Source: an uncultured Paracoccaceae bacterium
GTDB lineage: Bacteria > Pseudomonadota > Alphaproteobacteria > Rhodobacterales > Rhodobacteraceae
Reading direction: 5' to 3'
Length of the DNA: 64,000 bases
Assembly (NCBI GenBank): GCA_937872465.1
Contig: CALMSR010000050.1
Location: forward strand, 1-64,000
Shown: piece by piece, positions 8,203 through 17,694 of the stretch
Layout: the number at the start of each line of letters is the position of its first letter
Position numbering within the stretch: position 1 is the first letter of the stretch
Made by a program: the position numbers and the translations under genes
The notes under the pieces: generated by a model
The model's input: the letters and a program-made list of their open reading frames with translations, nothing else
The model's database searches: none
What the model was told of the DNA's origin: nothing

Positions 8203-9836
8203 ACCGTGCCGGCGACCGGGGCGCCGTCGCGCACGAGCTTCCAGAGGATCGCGTCCTGGAGCGCCTGGAAGCTCGCATCGACCACATTGGCCGAGACCCC
8301 CACGGTCGACCAGCGCCGCCCCTGCCCGTCCTCGCTGTCGATGAGCACCCGGGTCACCGCCTCGGTGCCGCCGGAGGTGATGCGCACGCGGAAATCCACG
8401 AGCTTCATGTCGTCGATATAGGATTGGTAGGGGCCGAGGTCCTTGCGCAGCGCCCGGCTGAGCGCGTTCACCGGGCCCTGGTCCGCGTGGGTGACCGGGT
8501 CCTGGCTCTCGGAGACGCTCATGACGCGCTCGGTGCCGAAGCGCGCCACCACCACCGCCTCGGAGACGGTGACCATCTCGCCGCGGGCATTGGTGCGGCG
8601 CTCGACGGTGACGCGATAGCGCTCGACGTCGAAGAAGGCGGGCATGGTGCCGAGCAGCCGGCGGGCGAGAAGCTCGAAGCTCGCCGCCGCCGCGTCATAG
8701 GCATAGCCGCGGTCCTCGCGCTCCTTGACCTCGGCGAGGATCGCGGCGAGCGCCCCGTTCAAGCCCGGCACCTCGATCCCGGCCTTGGTCAGCCGGTCGC
8801 GCAGGTTCGACTGGCCGGCCTGGTTGGAGACCGGCACGAAGCGGGCGTTGCCCACCACCTCGGGGGCCACATGCTCGTAGGTGGTCGGATCCTTGAGGAT
8901 CGCCGAGGCATGCAGCCCCGCCTTGTGGGTGAAGGCCGAGGCGCCGACGTAGGGCGCGGCGGCGTTCGGCACGCGGTTGAGGATGTCGTCGAGCAGGCGG
9001 CTGACGCGGGTGAGCCGCTTCAGCCCGTCCCGGTCGACGCCGATCTCGAAGCGGCTTGCATAGGGTTCCTTGAGCATCAGCGTCGGGATCAGGCTGACGA
9101 GATTGGCGTTGCCGCAGCGCTCGCCGAGACCATTCAGCGTGCCCTGGATCTGCCGCGCGCCGGCATCGACGGCGGCGAGCGTATTGGCGACGGCATTGCC
9201 GGTGTCGTCATGGGTGTGGATGCCGAGCCGGTCGCCGGGAATGCCGGCGGCGATCACCGCCTCGGTGACGGCGCGCACCTCGGCGGGCAGCGTGCCGCCG
9301 TTGGTGTCGCAGAGCACGATCCAGCGCGCCCCGGCGTCGCGGGCGGCGCGCAGGCAGTCGAGCGCATAGCCGGGGTTCGCCCGGTAGCCGTCGAAGAAAT
9401 GCTCCGCATCGAAAAGGGCTTCCCGGCCGAGGCGCACCAGATGCGCGAGGCTCTCGCGGATGTTGTCGAGGTTCTCTGCGAGGGTGATGCCGAGCGCGGT
9501 CGCCACGTGGAAGTCGTGGGTCTTGCCGACGAGGCAGACCGCCGGGGTGCCGGCATTGACGACACCGGCCAGCACCTCGTCGTTCGCCGCCGAGCGTCCG
9601 GCGCGCTTGGTCATGCCGAAGGCGGTCATGGTGGCCCGCCCGAGCTTCGGCGCCGCCTCGAAGAAGGCGCTGTCGGTGGGATTGGCCCCCGGCCAGCCCC
9701 CCTCGACATAATCGATCCCGAGCCCGTCCAACGCCTCGGCGATCCGCCCCTTGTCCTCGGCGGAGAAATCGACCCCTTGCGTCTGCTGCCCGTCGCGCAG
9801 GGTCGTGTCGTAGAGGAAGAGCCGCTCGCGGGTCAT
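8199..9836 (-). CDS. cimA: (R)-citramalate synthase
   Basis: This 545-residue enzyme condenses acetyl-CoA with pyruvate to citramalate, the entry to isoleucine synthesis that bypasses threonine. The DRE-TIM barrel signature is clear: [14 protein letters not shown] at the N-terminus, LCDTNGG and [14 protein letters not shown] with the metal-binding HxH. A C-terminal LeuA-type allosteric domain follows (about residues 400-545). Its length fits the CimA type rather than homocitrate synthase. It overlaps cysS upstream and the squalene-synthase-like gene downstream by 4 bp each. Confidence 0.92.
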   Translation of the reverse strand: MTRERLFLYDTTLRDGQQTQGVDFSAEDKGRIAEALDGLGIDYVEGGWPGANPTDSAFFEAAPKLGRATMTAFGMTKRAGRSAANDEVLAGVVNAGTPAVCLVGKTHDFHVATALGITLAENLDNIRESLAHLVRLGREALFDAEHFFDGYRANPGYALDCLRAARDAGARWIVLCDTNGGTLPAEVRAVTEAVIAAGIPGDRLGIHTHDDTGNAVANTLAAVDAGARQIQGTLNGLGERCGNANLVSLIPTLMLKEPYASRFEIGVDRDGLKRLTRVSRLLDDILNRVPNAAAPYVGASAFTHKAGLHASAILKDPTTYEHVAPEVVGNARFVPVSNQAGQSNLRDRLTKAGIEVPGLNGALAAILAEVKEREDRGYAYDAAAASFELLARRLLGTMPAFFDVERYRVTVERRTNARGEMVTVSEAVVVARFGTERVMSVSESQDPVTHADQGPVNALSRALRKDLGPYQSYIDDMKLVDFRVRITSGGTEAVTRVLIDSEDGQGRRWSTVGVSANVVDASFQALQDAILWKLVRDGAPVAGTV

Positions 9837-11245
9837 ACCAGCGCCCCGAGTCGCTTGCGATCGACCTCCTGCCGAACATAGGCGAAGGGGCCCTCACTAA
9901 GGCTTCGAAGTTCTACACCTAAAGAATCGAGGTCCGAACGAATTTCGTCGGCACGCGTGAAGTCCTTTGCAAGCCGCGCTTCCTGCCACGAGTCCCGAAG
10001 CCTCCTGACCACTGCGACCAAACTTGCGTCTAGGTTGGAAGGATACTCGACTCCGTTCTCGACTGTCGTGACGGCCATCCAATCCGAGAGGCCGGGATCA
10101 AGCAGTCCGATGAGACGGGCGCCAGCGAGCAGGCCCGCCCAGTCACGCTGGCCCGCCAGCCTGTGCAGCGCAGTGATCGCGGCGGGCGTATTCAGATCAT
10201 CCGACAGCGCGCCCAGGATTTCAGAAGACACCGTGCCGTTGGCCGCGACCGCCTCGTTTTCCCAGGCGCTCTGCCGCCAACCCAATAGAGTCGCGCGCGC
10301 CTCCTCGACCTTTTCCTCGCTGAAATCCATCGGCTGGCGGTAGTGCGTCGAGAGCAGGACGAATCGGATCACCTCGCCGGGGATGCCGCGGTCGAGCAGG
10401 TCGCGCACGGTGAAGAAGTTGCCCAGGGATTTGGACATCTTCTCGCCTTCCACGTTGAGAAAGCCGTTGTGCATCCAGATGTTGGCGAAGGATCCTTCGG
10501 GATGGGCGCAGCGGGACTGCGCCACCTCGTTCTCGTGATGCGGGAAGACGAGGTCGATGCCGCCGCCGTGGATGTCGAAGGAGGGACCCAGCAATTCGTG
10601 GGCCATGGCCGAGCATTCGATGTGCCAGCCGGGCCTTCCCCGGCCCCAGGGGCTCTCCCAGCCGGGCAGGCCGGCCTCGGAGGGCTTCCAGAGCACGAAA
10701 TCCATCGGGTCGCGCTTGTAGGGCGCCACCTCGACCCTGCTGCCTGCACGCATCTCGTCGAGCGAGCGGCGGGCGAGCTGGCCGTACTCCGGATAGCTCG
10801 CGACCGAAAAGAGCACATGCCCCTCGGCGGCATAGGCATGGCCCTTCGCGATCAGCGTCTCGATCATCGCCACCATCGGCGCGATGAACTCGGTGGCCCG
10901 GGGCTCATGTGTCGGGGGAAGCGCGCCGAGCGCGGCCATGTCGTCGTGATACCACCGGATCGTCTCGTCGGTGATCGCGCGGATGTCGCGCCCCGACTCG
11001 GCCGCCCGCGCGTTGATCTTGTCGTCGACGTCGGTGATGTTGCGCACATAGGTGACCTGCTCCGGCCCGTAGACATGGCGCAGCAGCCGGAAGAGCACGT
11101 CGAAGACCACCACCGGCCGCGCGTTGCCGATATGGGCGCGGTCGTAGACCGTGGGGCCGCAGACATACATGCCGATCCGGCCCGGGTCGGTCGGCAGCGG
11201 TTCCTTGCGGCGGGTGCGGGTGTTGTAGAGCGTGATCTCGGTCAT
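9833..11245 (-). CDS. cysS: Cysteinyl-tRNA synthetase
   Basis: This 470-residue class I synthetase charges tRNA-Cys. It has the HIGH-type motif HIGN (residues 38-41), zinc ligands C29, C211 and the HHE near 236, and the KMSKS loop (269-273). The C-terminal anticodon-binding part ends normally. Oddity: from about residue 305 onward (10330 down to 9840) the DNA is much poorer in GC. It is 52% in 9901-9960 and 55% in 10021-10080, against about 70% for the rest. The protein remains intact. The stop overlaps the cimA start (ATGA). Confidence 0.95.
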   Translation of the reverse strand: MTEITLYNTRTRRKEPLPTDPGRIGMYVCGPTVYDRAHIGNARPVVVFDVLFRLLRHVYGPEQVTYVRNITDVDDKINARAAESGRDIRAITDETIRWYHDDMAALGALPPTHEPRATEFIAPMVAMIETLIAKGHAYAAEGHVLFSVASYPEYGQLARRSLDEMRAGSRVEVAPYKRDPMDFVLWKPSEAGLPGWESPWGRGRPGWHIECSAMAHELLGPSFDIHGGGIDLVFPHHENEVAQSRCAHPEGSFANIWMHNGFLNVEGEKMSKSLGNFFTVRDLLDRGIPGEVIRFVLLSTHYRQPMDFSEEKVEEARATLLGWRQSAWENEAVAANGTVSSEILGALSDDLNTPAAITALHRLAGQRDWAGLLAGARLIGLLDPGLSDWMAVTTVENGVEYPSNLDASLVAVVRRLRDSWQEARLAKDFTRADEIRSDLDSLGVELRSLSEGPFAYVRQEVDRKRLGALV

Positions 11246-11423
11246 CTGTGCGTCTCGCGGGTTTGCCGCGGGCGGGCTATCACGTCGGACCGGATTTGGG
11301 AACGGGAAGCGCGCCGCGGACTGGGGTCAGCGGATAATGCAGATCGCGATGCTGCGGCACGTCTTCATGGCCCCGCTTATGCGCCCTTCCGCGCCCCGGA
11401 TCAAGCCCGCGCGAGGCGCGCCG

Positions 11424-12041
11424 TCACCGGGCGGCGGCGGCGGGAACCGCGCGGAACACCTGCTCGGCCAGGCGGCGGCGCAGGTAACCCCGGGTCAGCT
11501 CGGCGACATCGAAGGTGATGAAGGCCTCGCCGCCATCGGTCTCGATCGAGGCGCCGGCCTTGCGCGCCAGCACCAGGAAGGACGTGTTCGCGCTCATCGT
11601 ATAGGCCAGGATGCGCCTGACGCCGCGCCGGGCGAGCAGGCGCGCGCCGGTCTGGACCAGATAGGTGCCCACGCCGCGGCGGCGCAGCGCGCCGTCGACG
11701 CTGATGCCGAGCTCGGCATCGCCGCCCTCGACCGCGAATTCCGCCAGGGCCCGAACCGGGCCCGGCTCGTGGAACGGGCCCGACCAGAGCGGGCCGTCAT
11801 GGGCGGCAAGGACGAGCCCGCTGCGATCCCAGCTCGACCGGACATGGTGCTCGACATGGCCGTCGTTGACGGCGGTGCAGAAGCGCATGCGGCGATCCTC
11901 GGGGCTCAGGGCCAGCAGATGCGCGATCATGCCGGGCGCATCCGCGGGACGGGCCTCGCGGAACCCCAGCCCGGCATGGGCGGCGCAGGGAACCGGCACC
12001 GGCCAGCCGATGAAGCTGATATTGGGCAGCCCGTAGACCAT
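11424..12041 (-). CDS. GNAT family N-acetyltransferase
   Basis: This 205-residue protein has one GNAT domain. FREARPADAPGMIAHLLAL opens the fold. ELGISVDGALRRRGVGTYLV holds the acetyl-CoA loop RRRGVG. AYTMSANTSFLVLARKAG matches the C-terminal half. The opening resembles the acetyltransferase domains found in Pat-type protein acetyltransferases (SPEDRRMRF), so protein or small-molecule acetylation are both possible. It is monocistronic, with 178 bp to cysS and 214 bp to xseA. Confidence 0.8.
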   Translation of the reverse strand: MVYGLPNISFIGWPVPVPCAAHAGLGFREARPADAPGMIAHLLALSPEDRRMRFCTAVNDGHVEHHVRSSWDRSGLVLAAHDGPLWSGPFHEPGPVRALAEFAVEGGDAELGISVDGALRRRGVGTYLVQTGARLLARRGVRRILAYTMSANTSFLVLARKAGASIETDGGEAFITFDVAELTRGYLRRRLAEQVFRAVPAAAAR

Positions 12042-12255
12042 GGTTCACCCTTTCGGTCAGGCTCGCTCGGGCGCCGGGAAACCATCGCCGGCGCATTGTG
12101 CGGTCGCAGCATTTCTTTCGCACCTGCAGAATTTGGGGGCCCGTCCGCGGCCCGGCAAGCCTGCACACGGAAAATTCACGTCGCGGCGCCGAGACCGCGC
12201 GCGGGAGGTCGCTTCGTTTCGCGTCCCGGCCGGCGGGACGCGACGGTGGAGAAGG

Positions 12256-13734
12256 TCAGAAGAGCGTACCCTGCTCGGGCGGGCGCTTGCGGCGGCTTCG
12301 CACGCGCATCGGGCGCGTGGCGACGCGGCCGTCGCTGAACTCGAGTTCCAGCATCGCCGCCTCGCGCGCCCCCGCCGCCCGCGTGAGCACCGCGCCCGAG
12401 GCATCGCGCACCAGCACGAAGCCGCGCGCCAGCACCGATTTCGGCCCGAGGCTCGCCAGCGTCCGCCCGAGGCCGTCGAGCCCCGCCCGGGCGTCGCGCA
12501 CGTGGCGGACGAAGGCGCCTTCCAGCCGGTCGCCCCGCGCGGCGAGGCGCTCGCGACGCTGGCCGAGCCCGCGGGCGAGGCGCTCGGGCGCGAGGGCCGC
12601 CGCGAGCAGGTCGAGGTCTCGGCGGCGGCGGGCATTGCCGAGCGCGAGCAACCCCGGCCCGAACCGCCCGGCCGCCCCCTGCCCCAGCTGCAGCCGCCGC
12701 GCCTGCGCCACGCCGCGCAGCGCCCGCGGCAGCCGCAAAGCCAGCCCGTCGAGCCGCTGGGCGCGCTCGGCCACCAGCGCCTCGGGCCGCGGCAGGCCGC
12801 GCGCCAGATCGCGCAGCCGCTGGCCGCGCTGGGCGATGCCGCGCGCCAGGGCCGCGCGCCGCCGCTCCTCGAGCCCCGCGAGCCCGGCCAGAAGGTCGAG
12901 CCGCACCGGGACCGCCATCTCCGCGGCCGCAGTCGGCGTCGGCGCGCGGCGGTCGGCGGCGAAATCGATCAGCGTCGTGTCGGTCTCGTGGCCCACCGCC
13001 GAGATCAGCGGGATGGCGCTTTCGGCGGCGGCGCGGACCACGATCTCCTCGTTGAAACCCCAGAGATCCTCGAGGCTGCCGCCGCCGCGCGCCACGATCA
13101 GCACGTCCGGGCGCGGCACCGGCCCGCCGGGCGCGAGCGCGTTGAAGCCGCGGATCGCCGCCGCGACCTCGACGGCGCATTTCTCGCCCTGAACCGTCAC
13201 CGGCCAGATCAGCACCGGCCGCGGGAAGCGCTCGCGCAACCGGTGCAGGATGTCGCGGATCACCGCGCCCGAGGGCGAGGTGACGACCCCGATCACCTCC
13301 GGCAGATAGGGCAACTTCCGCTTGCGGCCCTCGTCGAAGAGACCTTCGGCCGCGAGCGCGGCGCGGCGCTTCTCCAGCATGGCCATCAGCGCACCGATGC
13401 CGGCGGGCGCCAGATCCTCGATGATCATCTGGTATCGCGACGAGCCGGGAAAGGTGGTGAGCCGGCCGGTGCAGACCACCTCCATGCCCTCCTCGGGCAG
13501 CACCGCGAGTCCCCGCGCGGTGCCCTTCCAGATCACTGCCGCCAGCACCGCGCGGTCGTCCTTCAGATCGAGATAGAAATGGCCCGAGGCCGGGCGCGAC
13601 ACCCGCCCGATCTCGCCGCGCACCCGCACCCGCCCGAATTCGCCTTCGATGACCCGCTTCACCGCCCCCGAGATCTCGGAGACGGTGAACTCGGGGGCAT
13701 TGCCACCCGGCTGGGGATCCTCGATCAGGTCCAT
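12256..13734 (-). CDS. xseA: Exodeoxyribonuclease VII large subunit
   Basis: This 492-residue subunit of the single-strand-specific nuclease ExoVII acts in mismatch and recombination repair. It has an N-terminal OB fold (VSEISGAVKRVIEGEFGRVR, RPASGHFYLDLKD), the catalytic region (ARGGGSLEDLWGFNEE, SAVGHETDTTLID), and a long Arg/Ala/Leu-rich coiled-coil tail. An open frame continues upstream through the glutathione-transferase gene, but the ATG at 13734 is the natural start. The small subunit xseB is not nearby. The gene follows the transferase gene by 20 bp. Confidence 0.92.
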   Translation of the reverse strand: MDLIEDPQPGGNAPEFTVSEISGAVKRVIEGEFGRVRVRGEIGRVSRPASGHFYLDLKDDRAVLAAVIWKGTARGLAVLPEEGMEVVCTGRLTTFPGSSRYQMIIEDLAPAGIGALMAMLEKRRAALAAEGLFDEGRKRKLPYLPEVIGVVTSPSGAVIRDILHRLRERFPRPVLIWPVTVQGEKCAVEVAAAIRGFNALAPGGPVPRPDVLIVARGGGSLEDLWGFNEEIVVRAAAESAIPLISAVGHETDTTLIDFAADRRAPTPTAAAEMAVPVRLDLLAGLAGLEERRRAALARGIAQRGQRLRDLARGLPRPEALVAERAQRLDGLALRLPRALRGVAQARRLQLGQGAAGRFGPGLLALGNARRRRDLDLLAAALAPERLARGLGQRRERLAARGDRLEGAFVRHVRDARAGLDGLGRTLASLGPKSVLARGFVLVRDASGAVLTRAAGAREAAMLELEFSDGRVATRPMRVRSRRKRPPEQGTLF

Positions 13735-13754
13735 GGTTCCTCGTCGGCCTGCGC

Positions 13755-14369
13755 CTAGGCCGGCGTCGCGTACCAGGCGACGACCGCGGGATGGCTCCGG
13801 ATCCCCGCGGCGACCGCCTTGAGCTTCGGAAAGGCATCGAAGATATCGGCCGGGATGTCGTCGAGGCCCCCGCCGGTGATCCACCGGTCGACCACGAAGA
13901 GCTTGATGTCGGCGACACCCGGCCCCTCGCCGCCGACGAACGGACCCGCGCCGATCGCGCGATCGACGCAGCGCCCCCATTGCGGCAGGTAGTCGGCGGC
14001 GAGTTGCTGTCGCGCCGCCTTCTTCTCGGCGGGATCCCGAATGCGCGTGGTGGGCGAGACCCGGTGCCGCAGATCCTCGGCCGCGTCCATCAGCGCGTCG
14101 TGCCGGGCCGCCTCGAAGGGATCTTCCGGGTAGAGCCCGTGCTTGCGGCCGATGAGCCGCAGGATCGCGTTGGACTGCCCGAAGACCCCGCGGCCCTCGA
14201 GCTCGAGCGTGGGCACCGCCGCGAAGGGCAGGTCGGGCTTCAGCTGCGCGAAGGTCTCCCGGCTGATGCGGTTGTCCTCGAACGCCATTCCCGCCAGGAC
14301 CAGCGCCAGGCGCACTTCCTCGCCGCGGCTGCCGGAGAAGTCGAAATAGGTGACGATCGGCTTGGACAT
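13755..14369 (-). CDS. Glutathione S-transferase (sigma-like)
   Basis: This 204-residue protein has the thioredoxin-like N-terminal domain with MSKPIVTYFDFSGSRGEEVR (Tyr8 as the likely glutathione-activating residue), the cis-proline region FAAVPTLELEGRG, and the QSNAILRLIGRK segment that binds the gamma-glutamyl part. A helical C-terminal domain follows. I start at the ATG at 14369, which has GGGAGAG upstream. A longer frame exists but adds no domain. It is probably co-transcribed with xseA. Confidence 0.88.
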   Translation of the reverse strand: MSKPIVTYFDFSGSRGEEVRLALVLAGMAFEDNRISRETFAQLKPDLPFAAVPTLELEGRGVFGQSNAILRLIGRKHGLYPEDPFEAARHDALMDAAEDLRHRVSPTTRIRDPAEKKAARQQLAADYLPQWGRCVDRAIGAGPFVGGEGPGVADIKLFVVDRWITGGGLDDIPADIFDAFPKLKAVAAGIRSHPAVVAWYATPA

Positions 14370-14723
14370 GATGCTCTCCCGTTGACCGCCGGTTGTGTCG
14401 CCCGCCGAAGCGGGCGCGGAACAATCACCGAGCGCAAGCCGAATGACAAGCCCGACGGCCGGCCTCTCTTGAGCCATCGCATCTGGATCTCATCCTTTCC
14501 CCTTCGACGGCCCCGCCACAGGACGAGGGCAGCGCCCGCCTGGCGGGCGGGGCGGGATGGCGACGCTGGGCGCGCCGGCAACTCGGGCGAACGGGCCGCG
14601 TTGCCGAATGGAGTTTGCCTGGCCCAGCCTTGCGCAGGAGCCGTGCATCCTCCACGGCACACGGGTTGCGCCCCCGGCCCGCCGTGGGTATCAGCCGCAG
14701 TTCCAGCACGGGGGACGGCCGGC
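14370..14723. other. Intergenic region between the divergent glutathione-transferase and purD genes
   Basis: This 354-bp divergent promoter region has no protein-like frame. The only structure I see is a small hairpin at 14640-14658 (GCCGTG / CACGGC, 7-nt loop) 66 bp before purD. I do not recognise a known riboswitch or operator. Confidence 0.5.
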
Positions 14724-15977
14724 ATGAACATCCTGATCCTCGGCGGCGGCGGGCGGGAGCACGCGCTGGCCTGGGCTTTCGCGCAGAACCCCAAATGCGA
14801 CCGGCTCTGGTGCGCCCCCGGCAATGCCGGGATCGCCGAGGAGGCCGAATGCGTGGCCCTCGATATCCTCGACGGCCGCAAGCTGCTCGCCTTCGTGCGC
14901 GACAAGGCGATCGACTTCGTGATGATCGGCCCCGAGGCGCCGCTGGCCGAGGGCGTCGCCGACGTGCTGCGCGAGGCGGGCGTGACCACCTTCGGACCCG
15001 GCCGCGAGGCGGCGCGGCTGGAAGCCTCCAAGGCCTTCACCAAGGAGATCTGCGCCGCCTGCGGCGCGCCGACCGCCGCCAGCCAGACCTTCACCGACCC
15101 CGAGGCGGCGCGGGCCTATGTGGCGCGCGAGGGCGCGCCGATCGTCGTCAAGGCCGACGGGCTCGCCGCCGGCAAGGGCGTGACGGTCGCCGCCACCGCC
15201 GCCGAGGCGCAGGCCGCGCTCGATGCGATCTTCGCCGAGGGCCCCGGCGCGCGGGTGGTGATCGAGGAATTCATGACGGGCGAGGAGGCGAGCCTCTTCG
15301 TGCTGGCCGACGGCGAGGATTGCCTCGTGCTCGGCACCGCCCAGGATCACAAGCGCGCCTTCGACGGCGACGAGGGCCCCAATACCGGCGGCATGGGCGC
15401 CTATTCGCCCGCGCCGGTGATGACGCCGGCGGTCACCGAGGCGGCGATGGCCCGCATCCTGCGCCCGACGCTCGCCGAGATGGTGCGCCGCGGCACCCCC
15501 TTCCGCGGCCTGCTCTATGCCGGGCTCATGGTCGAGGCCGGGATCCCGCGGCTGGTGGAATACAACGTCCGCTTCGGCGACCCCGAGGCGCAGGTGCTCG
15601 CCACGCGGCTCGGCGCGCAGCTGCTCGACGCCTGCCATGCGGCGGCCGAGGGGCGGCTCGCCGAGGCGCGGATCAATTTCGCCGAGGATCATGCGCTCTG
15701 CGTGGTCATGGCCGCGCGCGGCTATCCCGGCGCCTTTGCGCGCGGCGAGGCGATCGCCCTGCCCGAGATCGACGATCCGCGGGTGCACATCTTCCACGCC
15801 GGCACCCGGCGCGAGGCTGCGACCCTCGTCTCGAACGGCGGCCGCGTGCTCAACGTCACCGCGCGGGCCGAAAGCCTCGCGGCGGCGCGCGACCTGGCCT
15901 ATGGGGCGCTCGATGCCGTCGACTGGCCCGGCGGCTTCGCCCGCCGCGACATCGGCTGGCGCGCGCTGGCCGAGTGA
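14724..15977 (+). CDS. purD: Phosphoribosylamine-glycine ligase
   Basis: This 417-residue enzyme performs step 2 of purine synthesis, joining phosphoribosylamine and glycine with ATP. It shows the GAR synthetase N-terminus MNILILGGGGREHALAWA, the ATP-grasp region (VVKADGLAAGKGV, VIEEFMTGEEASLFVLADG), the family motif QDHKRAFDGDEGPNTGGMGA, and the metal-binding VEYNVRFGDPE. Length is normal. It is a single gene facing the NCS2 permease. Confidence 0.95.
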   Translation: MNILILGGGGREHALAWAFAQNPKCDRLWCAPGNAGIAEEAECVALDILDGRKLLAFVRDKAIDFVMIGPEAPLAEGVADVLREAGVTTFGPGREAARLEASKAFTKEICAACGAPTAASQTFTDPEAARAYVAREGAPIVVKADGLAAGKGVTVAATAAEAQAALDAIFAEGPGARVVIEEFMTGEEASLFVLADGEDCLVLGTAQDHKRAFDGDEGPNTGGMGAYSPAPVMTPAVTEAAMARILRPTLAEMVRRGTPFRGLLYAGLMVEAGIPRLVEYNVRFGDPEAQVLATRLGAQLLDACHAAAEGRLAEARINFAEDHALCVVMAARGYPGAFARGEAIALPEIDDPRVHIFHAGTRREAATLVSNGGRVLNVTARAESLAAARDLAYGALDAVDWPGGFARRDIGWRALAE

Positions 15978-16025
15978 CCCGACGCCGCCCGGGCGATGCG
16001 CAGGCAACCCCCCTCTCAAAATGAA

Positions 16026-16049
16026 GCGCGGCGCCCGAGAGCGCCGCGC
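16026..16049 (-). terminator. Terminator hairpin between purD and the NCS2 permease
   Basis: GCGCGGCGC and GCGCCGCGC pair perfectly over 9 bp with a 6-nt loop. On the minus strand the stem is followed by a T-rich stretch (TTCATTTTGA), so it best serves the permease gene ending at 16081. It may also stop purD transcripts. Confidence 0.6.
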
Positions 16050-16080
16050 CGGTAGTGGATGAGCCTGAGCCGCTCTGGCG

Positions 16081-17451
16081 TCAGTGCGCGTGCGCCGATT
16101 CGTCGGCTTCTTCCCAACCGTTGTAGACGAGGTTGAGAATCACCGCCGTCACCGCCGCGAGAAGGATGCCGCTGTGAAGGAGCGGCCCGAGGAAATGCGG
16201 CATCTGGTCGAAGAACTTCGGCGAGAGCTCCGGGACGAGACCCATGCCGATGGCGATGGCGACGATATACATGTTGTGCCGCTTCTCGCCGTGGAACTCG
16301 ACCCCGTGCAGGATGCGGATGCCGGTCGCCGCCACCATGCCGAACATCACGATTCCCGCGCCGCCGAGCACGAACTGCGGCACCGAGGCGACCAGCAGCG
16401 CGAGCTTCGGCAGTAGGCCGAGCGCGATCATGATGATGCCGCCGGCGATGGTCACGTAGCGGCTGCGCACTCCGGTCACGCCGACGAGGCCGACGTTCTG
16501 GGAGAAGGACGTGTGCGGGAAGGTGTTGAGGATGCCGCCGATCAGCGTGCCGAGGCCGTCGACGCGCAGACCCTTGGCGAGATCCTCCTGGGTGATCCGC
16601 CGGTGGGTCAGCTCGCCGAGGGCGAGGAACATGCCCATCGATTCGATCATCACCACGACCATAACGATGCACATCGTCAGGATCGCCACCACGTCGAACT
16701 TCGGCGGTCCGAACATGAAGGGATAGATCGCCGCCGCCCAGGGCGCATCGGCGACCCCGGCAAAGCTCACCTGCCCCAGCGCCAGCGCGATCAGGAAGCC
16801 GATGATGAGGCCCACCAGCACCGAGATATTGGCGAAGAAGCCCTTCACGAACTTGGTGATGAGGATGATCGAGGCAAGCACGATCAGCGCGACGCCGAGA
16901 TAGAGCGGCGCGCCGAAGTTCGGGTTGCCGACACCGCCGCCCGCCCAGTTGGCCGCGACCCGAAGCAGCGACAGGCCGATCACCGAGATGATGACGCCGG
17001 TCACGACCGGTGGGAACATCGGTAGCAGGCGGCTGATGAAGGTCGCCGCGAAGATGCCGAAGACGCCGGCCGCCATCACCGAGCCGAAGATCCCCTGGAT
17101 CCCGAGATCGGGGTTCGCCGCCATGGCCAGCATCGGCCCGACCGCGGCGAAGGTCACGCCCATCATCACCGGCAGCCGGATGCCGAACTTCCAGAAGCCG
17201 ATCGACTGGATCAGCGTGACGATGCCCGCGCAGAGCAGGTCGGCGTTGATGAGCAGCGCCACCTGGTCCTTCGGCAGCTTCAGCGCGCCGCCGATGATGA
17301 GCGGCACGGCGACGGCGCCGGCGTACATGACCAGGACGTGCTGCAGACCGAGCACGGACAGCTGGCCGACGGGAAGGATCTCATCGACCGGGTCCACGGT
17401 CGTGCCTGGCCCGTCTGCGGCGCCCAGGCTGCTTGTTTGAATATTCGACAT
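16081..17451 (-). CDS. Nucleobase:cation symporter-2 (uracil/xanthine/urate permease family)
   Basis: This polytopic membrane protein of about 456 residues has 12-14 hydrophobic segments. It contains the NCS2 signature around FSQNVGLVGVTGVRSR, preceded by the amphipathic NTFPHTS turn, and the conserved acidic segment VMIESMGMFLALGEL. This points to the xanthine/uric acid branch, importing a purine base with a cation, rather than to UraA. The start is uncertain: ATG at 17451 has a better-spaced purine-rich site than the ATG 4 codons upstream at 17463. Confidence 0.88.
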   Translation of the reverse strand: MSNIQTSSLGAADGPGTTVDPVDEILPVGQLSVLGLQHVLVMYAGAVAVPLIIGGALKLPKDQVALLINADLLCAGIVTLIQSIGFWKFGIRLPVMMGVTFAAVGPMLAMAANPDLGIQGIFGSVMAAGVFGIFAATFISRLLPMFPPVVTGVIISVIGLSLLRVAANWAGGGVGNPNFGAPLYLGVALIVLASIILITKFVKGFFANISVLVGLIIGFLIALALGQVSFAGVADAPWAAAIYPFMFGPPKFDVVAILTMCIVMVVVMIESMGMFLALGELTHRRITQEDLAKGLRVDGLGTLIGGILNTFPHTSFSQNVGLVGVTGVRSRYVTIAGGIIMIALGLLPKLALLVASVPQFVLGGAGIVMFGMVAATGIRILHGVEFHGEKRHNMYIVAIAIGMGLVPELSPKFFDQMPHFLGPLLHSGILLAAVTAVILNLVYNGWEEADESAHAH

Positions 17452-17694
17452 TCTGCGTTGCATCCCCCATTGCGGTTAGTCGGCGCCCTGAGACCTTACG
17501 AGGATCGTGCGATACCCCAAGCCACCGTGGCGGCATCAAGCCGTTCCGCCGCCCGGAAGGCAACTGCCCTCGCAGCGCAAAGTGCTTCGTGTCGAACAAT
17601 AAAATGACCCGGCGCCGCGCAGGACATGATTCCATGGAAGTGGCCGCGGCTTCGTGGCAGGCTCCACCCTGCGGCAGGTCGGCAGGGGAGCGCA

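Noticed and set aside
12256..14424. A single 722-codon frame apparently joining the glutathione transferase region and xseA
   Set aside because: The first ~230 codons are an out-of-frame shadow of the transferase gene. The real xseA begins at the ATG at 13734.
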